This document shows, piece by piece, positions 12,601 through 24,600 of a stretch of DNA of 64,000 nt. A model generated the notes under the pieces. That model was not told where the DNA came from. It searched no databases and saw only the letters and a program-made list of their open reading frames with translations. Position numbers and translations under genes: made by a program. Numbering within the stretch: position 1 is the stretch's first letter; each line of letters begins with the position of its first letter. Source of the stretch: Hippasteria phrygiana (lineage: Eukaryota > Echinodermata > Asteroidea > Valvatida > Goniasteridae); contig JAZGUH010000547.1 in the NCBI GenBank assembly GCA_037893225.1, positions 528,501 to 592,500 of the forward strand. The letters run 5' to 3'.

Positions 12601-15600
12601 ATTATTTAATTGTCTTTACAGCTACCTACTGTATCTGCTTACAAACACCATTGAATCACTCAGCAATGTAATGTTTAAAAGAAGAAATCAGAGTTGTAAT
12701 CAAGTCAGTCACAGGTCGGTCACAGGTCGGTCACAGGTCGGTCACAGGTCGGTCCCAGGTCGGTCCCAGGTCGGTCCCAGGTCGGTCCCAGGTCGGTCCC
12801 AGGTCAGTCCCAGGTCAATCACAACCTACAGGGGATGAACAATGACAAAGAAAGACATTTGTCAAAGTTCATTTGACTTGACTTGATTTCAGAGGGGATT
12901 TGGGTTTGCCTTGTGGTACTTTCCTTGCCTTTCACCTGTGACCCGGGTTCAAATCCTACCAGGGTGAACAAGTGGATTGGGTTTTCAGTCCCTGCCTGAT
13001 TCCGTGGGTTTTCCCCAGAATATCAATCTGTGGTTTTCCTCCCACTTCTAAAACTGAACATTTCTTCGTCTTCTTCCTACAGGTTTCTTCAGGCTTTCGA
13101 GCTACAGTGCTTTTGAGGAATCCTTGGTTTTATCACCAGAAAGAATAAAATAATAAATAATAAATAAGGCCCTGTCCGAATTACTTGGCTACGGCTTGAA
13201 ATTATACACAAGTCTATGTGATGTGGCTGCAGCCACTACCATAGACTTGTGTGTAATTTCAAGCCGCAGCCGAGTAATTCGGACAGGGCCTAAGACTTGC
13301 GATGTGACTTGTGATGACTTGAATACAACTCTGGAAGAAAGTATAATCATGTGAGGTGATATTAATTGCAAAAAGAATAAACAAAAAAGTCCTCTTTCTG
13401 GAGTCTTTTTATTCAGTATTTTATGCTCGCTGGATGTGGTATTGAGTCCTGCCCGAGCAGCAAGCGCAGAGCATGTGCTAAACTGGGAAGGGTTAATGAC
13501 CAAGAATATCAAACATCTAATCAACTGATTTTTTTGTATTTCCAAAGTGAACAAAGAAAGCTGACAGGAGCCGGATTTGAACCTGTAACCTTCAGAATAC
13601 AGCTCTAACTGATCTATCTTGCCCCTTGTGGGCATTCTCACAAATTATCAGTGTCAGATTTTTTGGGGGTTGGCTTTGCTAAGGAGATTTTTTTTGACTA
13701 ACCTGTGGCGATTTGAAACCGGCATGATGTTGGCACTGGGGAACACATGGCACACATTAGTGGGTTACAAACACAGCAAAATGGTTAATTTATGATAACG
13801 TTGATTGAATAATGATAATTAATGAGGTTAGGGATTAATCTAAGTTGTTTTCAGACTGGACGATGCATATACACCAATAATTTGGACAGTTTCTCTGACC
13901 ACGTACCTGAGAAAAAAAATGTTGTAAAGAATAAAATAATTTAAATAGACTGTTCGTGTTCCCAGCAGGGTTTCCTGGACTGAAAATCTGCTCGCCTGCC
14001 CCCAATGAAGATTAGAAATCTACTGTCCACTCCAAGAAAATGTACACAATGATACCTATTAACCTGAGCCTATTAACCATTTCACATATTATTTTGAGGA
14101 AAAATTATTTCATTCATTAGTGTGGTCAGAAAAAAAAGTGTGTACACACAGTCGTACTTTCCCAATACTTGCGAGGACAATGCTTTGTGTTTCCTATTGT
14201 TCCTTTAATATAACCCAACCCCATAGACTAAGCACGTACTTCTACGTGCGAGGACTGATTTCAACAAAAGACTTGACGTGCGAGCACTGAAAGGTTTCTT
14301 TGTATTTCCTTTCTCCTCTTGTCCAGTGTGAATACAGCTCAATTAAGATTGCAATGTCAGCACACGTAATGAGCAAGATCCCACAGAAATAATGCAGACA
14401 GACTTCCACACAAATCAGGAACAGGAACGGCAACTTACACCCTCCAACTAGCGGCAGATTGTCATGCAGGCAGAAAATGCAATATTAATTTTGAAAATAT
14501 TACACAGTTTAGTAGGCATAAAGACTGTGGATTGAACAGGTTAGCAAATAATAAGTTGGACCTTCAGGTGTAATAGGTAATTTCACATGTCAGTGATGTA
14601 GGGGAAAAAAACTAGACGTTTCTATAGCTCTGTGCAGCGTGACAAATTGTGCTGGTCATGTAAAAGTTTATTAACCTCTTAAATGGAGACAACAGCCATG
14701 GCCGCAGTTTAAAAAAATACACCTGGCCGGTTGACATCTATACGCACATTCCTGCACATACTCAATCCATTTTTTTGCTTTTGTTTGCATTACACTTGGC
14801 TGCACAAGCCCGTAATAATAATAATAATAATTTAACATTTATATTGCGCTATTTCCATTATTACAAAATGATCAAAAGCGCATATATTGGCATACCAGCA
14901 CCCCATTCATAATACCCTGACAGAATGGGTTAATAGAATTAATGCCTTGGAGTACACCGTAGCATATCATATTATTTCTAATGGGATGTGAGACTCTGAG
15001 AATTAAGGTCCTGTTTGTTTCGCAAAGATCCGGATCTCGATCAGTGATCCAACCGCTGGTTCGCTTCATCCATTAGTTGGGATCTGGTGTGTGAACCGAC
15101 GTAAAGATCACTGATCGAGATTCAGATCTGTCTGAAACAAACAGGCCCTGATGGTTTTAGTTTGACAAACTTTCAAAATGGATTTGGATGGTAAACAAAT
15201 ACTGACTTTATTAGACTTGAACCTGTCACCTTTGAGTATGTTCGAGCGGCGACCATTTGTCAACCTAAAGTCATTTTCCATGGTAACCTATGTACCAAGT
15301 ACATCTTGGGCACCAGCCATAATCGACCAGCGGCCGGCAAATACTTGCCTCTCAAACTTGCTCTTGGATCTACTATTTCAATAATCTAAAACTACAACTG
15401 AAATTTATGTTTTGCAAAGTTTCAAATTGAAAAATGACAACTTGCAAATAGCATTAATGTGCAAAATTTTTGTTTTCCAATTACTTGACAATTTCTTTCC
15501 TAGGGGCGGGGGAGGAGGGAATGGGAGGGGTGACAGTGGGTTGGAAGGGGTTTAGCAGACAAGGGCAATAATTTTGGAGTGGGGTGTGGTGGGCATTGCT

Positions 15601-18600
15601 GGCAAAAGGGAGTAGGTTTGGGTAGGTAAGGGTGACAGGAGTCAGTTAAAAGGGATATATGATGCACGATATGGGGCAGAGGGAAGAGGGACCCCCACCC
15701 CCCCTCTTTTGTGTTGGTCATTGTGTTCCCAGAATCTCAGGAATTCTTTTTAGATCTCTAGGGGGATGTGTTAGGTTACAATAGTCTGGAGAGTGTATAG
15801 GGTATAGGGACAAAAGAGGGGGTACCCCTCTGCCCCATATTGTGCTGGGTATAGAAAGGGAGCAGACAAATTAAATCAAAGCCCAGCTGAAATAAACAAA
15901 ATGATGTACACCTGTTAACTTTTCACATTAACCCTAACTGCCTCAAGCCTTGCAAACTCCAACAGCAGGTTTTGTCAAGTTTTGATGGGTTCAGTACTGC
16001 AGGGGCCTTGGCACCATTACTTTACATGGAGCTATGATGCGCCAATTTGTCTAAGTCCAAAGAATGTGCCATAGGTATACTGCACAGTGTTGGATTTTGA
16101 CAGGTTGAGGAAGCCTCCTAGTAAAAATGCCTGGGGGGTTAGGGTTAATCAAGCTTCTAGCAATGCTTCAAACACAAATAATACTCACATGCACATCCGG
16201 TAAGTCACTGCCACGCCTACGTGTTCTCCATGGGAGTTCCTCCATGGCTGGTGGTGCTGTCGGAATAAGTATAGGATGATGTAAACCTTTAATAATGGGC
16301 TCAGAATTTTCGATGGCACTTCTCAAAATGTAGTACACACGATTTGCTTTTGCTGTAAAAAAAAAAGCCTGTAATTTTCAGAAATAGATGGATTTTGGGG
16401 TTAGTATTTTATATCGTGCTAGCAAATACTGTAACACTGACCTGTTTAAAGTTTTGTGTGCATAGATGCTGGGAAAACAGAGAAAAAAGATTATGTTCTA
16501 GTAGTCTGGTTCCCTGACCATACCTTAGACAAAACGGGGAAATGTATAGACGTCAGGGAATTATCAGGTCAGGGAACTAGACTATTTCCAACGATTGTCG
16601 GCAGACAATCATTAGAAAAAAATATAAATTTCCACTATTCTAGAAAACGACAGCACACCAGGTGCCATGATTTCACAGGATGCTTGAGACTGCTATTTAC
16701 TTACAGTCTAGTACGGTATTTCATAGTATTTTTGCTTTTTGATGTTTGCAAATGGTGTATACTACATGCACATGTACCCTTAAGAAGTAACAAAAAATGG
16801 TATTGAATATCAGTAAGGTACAGAATTTGGGCGGTTTTAGTGCAACAGAACTGTTTTGACAAAATAACATGGTTTGGCAGTTTTAGAGTGAACAGACAAA
16901 ACTGACCTGCAGGGGGATGAACCTGTAACCTCCAGATTACCATTTTGACACTATCAATTGAGCAATGTTACCCTACATGTCTGCTGGTGATGTAAATTCA
17001 TGGGGTTTTGCCCTTCACCGACGTATTTTATAAACACTGTATACTCAGTGTTGAGAGATTATTTGGAGAAAAAAATCACTCGGGTGGGACTCGAACCCAT
17101 GACCTCCTGCTTTCTAGTGTAGACGTCTTGCCACTCCACTAGCGAGCTTGCCGGAGTCAGCTGGCTGTTTCGAATCTGATATAGCGGCGGGTACCGCAGC
17201 CAAACTATTCATAAGATGGAATTTGTGTCGGGGTGATGTAAATTCAAAATTGGGTTTTGCCCTTCACCAATGTCGTCACAGTTAAATTTCCAATAATTTA
17301 AACTACATATTATTTAATGTGCATTTGTTTGCATTGATCGAGAATTGAAAAGATTTGTTATAAATTTTCCACATTTATAAACTAAAACACGATATCTTTA
17401 TAGTAAATAGTGAGCACATGCTCAGTCTTGATAACAGTATGCCGGGATGACTAACCTGCTTCAATAAAGGAAGACTGAACAGCTAAACCCAGATTATGGT
17501 AAGACAATGGATTCTCTCTAGTAATCACATCTCGCTGCTCACTGTACTCAAACCTGCACAAAAAGTAAACCAGTTCACAATCTCATTTCAGTAATTGAAT
17601 AAACCGAGTTAACCCCTTGTGTCCGGCTGTTATTGATGGGGTGCTGGTATGCCAAGAACGGGCTGTTCAGCCAACATAAAAGCTAACAATATGCAACACG
17701 CTGAATAGAATGGTCCTATTCATCGCACTTGGCGCCCCCGGCCCTTTCGTGTGAATGAAAGCTTTGTCTGAAAAAGCTCCATCTATTCATTACACTCCAG
17801 AGTTGTTAATCGAGTCATCACAAGTCACATCACAAGTCACATCACAAGTCACATCACAAGTCACATCACAAGTCACATCACAAGTCACATCACAAGTCAC
17901 ATCACAAGTCACATCACAAGTCACATCACAATTCTGGTCTCAAGCCATTTGAATAACAAGCTATTCAAACACACTATATAACAAAAGCATTCCTTTGTCA
18001 TTGTTCATCCCATGTAGCTTGTGAGCCGACTTGTGATCTGCCTTTTGATCCGACTTGTGACCGACTCGATTACAACTGTTACACTTCCATTCAAGAACAA
18101 TATAGTTGAAACATGAATGGATTGAGTACGCACAGGAATGTGTATATAAACGAAAAGCGGCCAGGTGGTCTTTTTCAAACCGCAGCTACGGCCGTCGTCC
18201 GTATTCAAGAGGTCAAAAATTATCAAATGCTAAACTCAATCTTGATAACATAACTAGGATCAGAATGATTATCAGATCAATTAATTCCCATTAGTTAACA
18301 CATAACTCTAATCAAACGGAAAATTCTCAGGACTGTAACATACTAAACCTGAAACTCAATAATCCCCTCCCCCCCCCCCCCCCCCCCCCCGAGAAAGAGA
18401 AATCCTTAGATTTTAGTAACCAGGAATTGATTCCCCTGACAAAATATCCACATTTCTTCTCCATGCCTGGCATCTTTGTAGAACTCGCTACCCGAGGCAT
18501 TTTTTTCTTCATCATATGACCGCTTTCCTTCAAGAGAAATAAACATTTGTTCTTTAGCATTTTTGTGAAGTCATCTGTATTTCAGTTTTTCTCATTTGTA

Positions 18601-21600
18601 CTTCTATCTTTCAAAGGGGGAGGTGAGTTGTTCTCACCGATGGTGGAAGTTACCCTGCCTGGGTCTATAGGTCTGAAAATTGGGATTTCTTTGATATCTA
18701 TTGAAGATTTATCCTCTCTTTAGATCTGGACCCAGGAAAACCGTAAAGGTGGTAGGGTTTGGCAACCTAAAATGTGGCCAACCCTACCACCTCTGTTGTA
18801 GCCCTTTACCTAGAGTGGCTTTTAGCCTTGTATTAGGCGACTTCCTTAAAAGAAATCTCTACCTGTGATGTGGGGACATCCAGTATTCAGCTGCCAAGTC
18901 TCTGTCATCATCACCATCTGCCTCATCTGTGAAGCAAGGTATTAAAATTTGATAAACAAAATAATTCAAAAAATTACATTTGTCAGAGCAATTATATAAT
19001 CAGTTCCGGACAAGCATGCTAAGTTATTTTAAACCAGCCCGTTTATTACACCCAACTTAATGACTTTTGTATGTTGTGACAAAATAACACAGACATTGAT
19101 TTAGTAAACTGTAGTGCTCTACATGAAGGTGCACCTTCTTGTTTATTTGGTTCTCATTTCTGACCGACCCTACTTTTGGCTCCCGACCGAAGAAAAAAGA
19201 ACTCTTTTTTTATGCCGCCGACACTGTCTGGAATTTCTCACCAAGAAAGCAAATTAAAGAAAAAAAGAAATCTTTCTAATGTCATGGAATTTATTAAGTT
19301 TTTTTTGCCCCAGATTTATATTTTTTCGACTGACCAATTCAACCCTCCTTCAAGTGAAAAGAAAAGAGAACCGTACAAATAAAAAGGGACGCCTTAAAAG
19401 AATCATAATTTAGACATGAACGTGCAAGTGGTGCGACTAAAAACCATAACCTTTTAACGCATTGAACCCGGTTGACCTCTATAGCTGAGGTTTGAAAATT
19501 GACACCTTGCCGGTTGATGGCAAAAGCCGCATTTTCGGCTTTTTCAATCCTTTGTTGAGTTATTGTGTTACGCCTGACTGCACAAGCATCTTGTGTCCAT
19601 TTCGCTTGGCTGCACAAACCAGCATGGCATCCGGGCACTCCATTATAACACCATTAACACCATTATAACTCCATTATGTACCAACGGAAAGAGCTTGTTC
19701 GGATCTTTCCAATGGTGCTATCAAATTCATGGGTCATCACCATTACAATATTTTGAGAAAAATGTATCCGAAGCTTCCCTGTTGAGTTATGTGTATGGAG
19801 TGCCATTTGTTTGTGTGACAAACAACTTTCCAGTGTTTAATAAAGTGGGCCAGAAGAGAAAACAGCCGTAACTTTGCTATTTTAGCAGTTATGACTTTCA
19901 TTTTTACACCATATGAAAGATAAATTTTAATGGAACAATCTTTACACACATTTTCCTTTACAATCAATTCTTGAGGGTGAAATCTTTGGTTGAAAATACA
20001 ACCATTCAACAAGCAGTCAGCTGCTTTTTCCGCATAAGTGGTTTTATGCTTGACTGAACAAAGAATGTGGTACTGGGGGAAGATAAGCCAATAAACAATG
20101 TGGTAAAGAAAGGGTTAATACCTTGGTTATGGGAAGCTGGTAGCTGATGAAAAGGAAGATCCAGGGCTGATAGAGAGCCTTCAGTGATGAAGACATTGGC
20201 TCCTTGTTCGCCCTCATCAACTTTATCTACATCACTATCATCTTCCTCTTCAACCTCATCGTCATAACTACCATCATCACTGTCCGCTGAATCCAGCCCC
20301 TACAGGCCAAATCACAAGAGTTATGTCAGGAGACTGAGGTTGGTGAAGTATTCCTCTTGTGTTTCACCTTTCTGACCAAGGTTCGATTCTCAGCTGGGGC
20401 TAAATGTATGTTTGGTTTCTTCCCCCAAATGTTATTGTCCCTTCTGTCTAGACCTTCACTCGCAGGACACCATTTGCAGTCTCCTCTCATTCCTTCACTG
20501 TGACTTTTCCAAAGGCCAGTATTGTGAGATATTCTGCTAGTTTTTTTTCCCTCGTACTGCTGCACTTTGGAACTCCTTACCTGATTCCTGTTTTCCTCCA
20601 ACTTATAATCCCCCCCTCACCCCCGTTCAAAAGAAATGTGAATAGATGTCTTCTCTCTCTGTAATACTTTCCTCTGTAGCCCACACCTCGAGTGGCCTTC
20701 TGGCCTTGTGATGGGCGATTACCATAAAAACATCATTTTCCCCCCATGTAACCTGAATCCTCCAACATCCTCTGATTTCAAAGTGTTAAAATTCCATATA
20801 ACCTGAATCCTCCAAAATCCTCTTATGGGGACCATAGCACGAATCCTCCAAAATCCTCCAGGTTTTTTTTGCATACCCCTAGTAACCTCAATCCTCCAAA
20901 ATCCTCATGTATCACATTGAGCCTGATAACCTGGATCCTCCATATTCCTGCAGGGGCAAAAACCCCTAGTAACCTCAATCCTGCAAAATCCTCCGATGCA
21001 TCAACTTCCAAGTGCCCTCAATCATCCAAATTCCTCCATTTTGCAAAGAGGATTTTGGAGGATTTGGGAAGGTTAGGGTTAAAGATATAATTCCGAGGTT
21101 TTCATTCCACCTCTCAAACTTCAAATTTCTTAATTTTCTTCTCTTCGCAGGTATCACAAGAACTCTTTAGGGATCCTCGGTTTCAAAGTAAAAAAAAAAT
21201 AAAATCATTATTAAATTTGTGATCGTTTCTGACTGACTTTTGACACTTTCGTCCATTGACTTTCAACATAGCAAACACCACAAGCAATGATTTGTTGACC
21301 AACTGGTTGAACACATCCCACTAGTTCCTACCACACCATAACTCAGAACTGATTATTTACAAGGGCTAACGGGAGACCTGCACACAGTCTTACCTCACTC
21401 CCTGAAGCGGTCGTTCTAAGCTCCAGGATTTGTCTTGAACCAGAAGGGTTGGCTATAGCGAGGGAAATATGAAAAAGGGAACAACTGTGACAGAACAGTA
21501 AACTAGCAGTAGCAACATGGGAGTGCTTTTACGGTATGGCCCTTACAAAAACCTCCCATGGGATTTTGGAATGATAAAAACAATTTAAGGAGCAAAACAA

Positions 21601-24600
21601 TCTGAAAGACGTTTCCTGAAATCAGGAAAAATCTAGAGAAATCTCACCCCTGGAACCAGTTCCTGACATTAGCCTTTTAGAGGTATGGCGGACACAATAG
21701 GAGGGCGCTATTTGATTTGGGTATACCTTTTGTATGGCACAAAAGGTATACCCAAATCAAATAGCGCCCTCCTATTGTGTCCGCCATACCTCTAAAAGGC
21801 TATATGCACATCTCTATTTTCAACAATAGAAACAAACAAGTCCATCACAAGTTCCTGCAAGTGCACCACAAGCCCTCCAGTCCTAATTCCAATCACAAGC
21901 TATTCAAATGAGCGTTGACAAAGGCATTCCCCTGTCATTGTTCATCCAGTTACTTGTGACCGGCTTTATGAAAGGACTTCTGACTGGACTTGTGAAGGGA
22001 CTTGTGAAGGGACTTGTGAAGGGACTTGTGAAAGGACTTCCAGGGACTTGACTACAACTCTGGAAACAAACAGTACCAGCAACAACAACAGCAGCAGCAG
22101 TATTAACAGCATGACGGCAACAATTCTCACCTTGTTCAAAGGACAACCTCCGATCACTTCCATGTTTGTCAGATGGCGTCGCTCTCCTTTCACCACCTCC
22201 CCTGCTGCCCACCACCCCCTGCTTCAGAATAGAACGTTCCGGTTTGGGCCCCTCCTTTTTATCTACTCCTCCAAGTTGGCTTTGATCCAAGTGGGCCAGT
22301 TCATTTTCCAGGGGTGACTTTTCTTGAATTGAGGAGGGATCTGTTGCAGCTCCGTTGCAAATGTTGGTACCCTGTTGCTGATTGGTCGCCTGTGGTTGGT
22401 TTTTGTTTCCCATGCTGTCAACTGCAGGCTTCAGTAAACAGAATTTGTTTTTCAAAGTGAACAAAGAAAACTGGCAGGAGCGGGATTCGAACCTGTGACC
22501 TGTGCTCTACCAACTGAGCTATCTTGCCCTATGTTGGCGGTCTCCCAAATTGTCAGTATCTTTGTTCGGGTGGGCGCTAGTCAGAAGTCATAAACCCATA
22601 ATGCCGTATAGCCAGGGATCGCACCCAATTTTACGATACAACCTGGTAAGCGACATTGTGGGGATCACTCAATAAGGATATGACTTTTTAACTTATAATT
22701 TGTTTGACAAACTAAACAGAATTTGAACAAGATAACTTATCATCGTTATATGAAATTATTCCATAGATATATCAAGATGCTCCAAGAGATAAAAACGTCA
22801 ATCAGGGGTGAGATTTGAGGAAAATTAAGAATCCACCAAACATCTGGAGGCATTTAATTTGTATGACATTGCTGAAAAATGCACAAGAAAAAAGGTGCAT
22901 TTTTCACCAAAAGATACGGTTCAAAATTGCAAATAAAATAGGCTCGTTAGAATTAAGAAAAGACTGTTTCAGGTTGCAGAGGTCATTTTGGAATGATTAA
23001 AACAATTTCAGGACCAAAGCATCTTTCGGAAATCTGGAAGACATCTCACCAACAAATCCTTAAATCAGGAAAACAAATCGACAAATTTTGAAAATGTTTC
23101 TTTATTCCGAGGAAGAATCTCCATTAGTAATTACGGATGTGACGTTTACGCGTTAATAAAACATAATAATAAAATCTGTTTAAAAATTTCCCCAAACGTT
23201 TAAATGGAACTCAAATTTTAAACATTGGACTTGTATTTACGCAATCTACCCTCCAGATTTATTTACAAAGAATCTACGATGTTTGTAAAATTATTTAATT
23301 TACAAAGCATTAGAAACGCCTTTAGTACTTGATCACATTTCAAGAAGTTTAATTGATACATCTCTCAATGACCGGCAACTATCTATTGTGTCAGTGATAC
23401 ACATTGTATACAATTAAATGTGTTTGATATTTTCAATACGTTGCTGCGCCAAGATCAATGCCCGGCACAGAAATGTTGACTAAATGTTTAAACGTTACAG
23501 GAAAGTTTTCCTAAACGTTATCAAATTAAACGTAGATTCCTATCCTTATTAGTAATACATTTCGATTCCTTTTTTTTTTTTTTTAAGCTACATATTGGAC
23601 AAACTTATATTGATAAACCTGAAACTGTTACATAATGCAACCAATCAGATTTACCTGCATTTTTCTGGGCATCTTCCGATATCTACTCAGCAGATTCTCC
23701 ATCCTGTCTTCTAGCATCACTACTCGCCTCCTCGGCTCTCTGATGTCACCCCCCGTCTTACCCACCTTGACCAGCTCCAGCTTGGCGTACATAAGCTCCG
23801 CCTTCAATTTGGCTACCACCTGTAGAAAATCAAATGGATTAATGAAGAATGGAGTGGTGTGTGTTTGTGGACCAGCATGGAAGGACACAAATATCACCAA
23901 AGTATCGAAAGATTGCTGAAGTGTTTCTCACCGAAAGTATGAGTACCATCTCGTCACACTTGGCCTTGAGGTCAGTAACCTCTGACCTCCATTTGGTCAG
24001 CTCAAGGTCATTCCGAGCATTGTTTAGATGCACCATTGCTTGCTCCAACTCATCTTGGGTCTGGGTGACCAGAGAAATCTGTTTGTAAAAGAAAAAGAAG
24101 AAAATTCAAGTTTCAAACATTTGGGCATTAATAAATGTAACAGTTTTGGCCAATACAACTAAGTCAAGTTTTTATAAAAATATATCCTGGTTTATCGTCA
24201 GTATAACCTTTCTCAAATTCAATAAACATTTTTCATTTTGTGGGGGGGGGGGGGGGGCCGGGAGTAGGGGTTGTACAGACTCAAACTCAGAAGTACTCCC
24301 CTAATTGTTTGTTTTAACCTATGATTTTACCAGTGAAAAAAAAAGGATAAAGTGTCATGTTGCACTATATGCCAGTCATCGGTCAAAGTTTCTCACTGTG
24401 AACTGCTCTGCCATGGATGTAAAGATGTTTAGTCTCCTGCCAGCAACTGAATATGGTAAGTCTAGGTGTTGGTAGTCAAAACATATTAGTACCATAGGGG
24501 CATCATTTTTTATCAATCAAATACAGTCTGTTGATTTATTTTGCTACAATAACTCCTTATACAAGTGACTTGATCCAAAAGGGTTTTAATGTAGTTTTTG

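Larger units (their letters stand above)
12689..13333. mobile_element. hAT-like element with internal minisatellite (copy 1), interrupted
   Basis: The termini CAGAGTTGTAATCAAGTC (12689) and GACTTGAATACAACTCTG (ending 13333) are inverted. They are flanked by GAAGAAAT and GAAGAAAG, an 8-bp target duplication with one mismatch. A 10-bp minisatellite (GGTCGGTCAC or GGTCGGTCCC units, 12705-12825) follows the left end, then the family core GATGAACAATGACAAAG. A SINE and a Harbinger-like MITE are nested inside. Confidence 0.85.

Noticed and set aside
16234..16260. Further CTCCATGG...CCATGG palindrome
   Set aside because: It lies in coding exon 9 of HEATR4 and has no 7-bp flanking duplication.
17755..17952. 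Ser-Gln-Val-Thr repeat protein
   Set aside because: Translation of a 12-bp minisatellite inside a hAT-like element.
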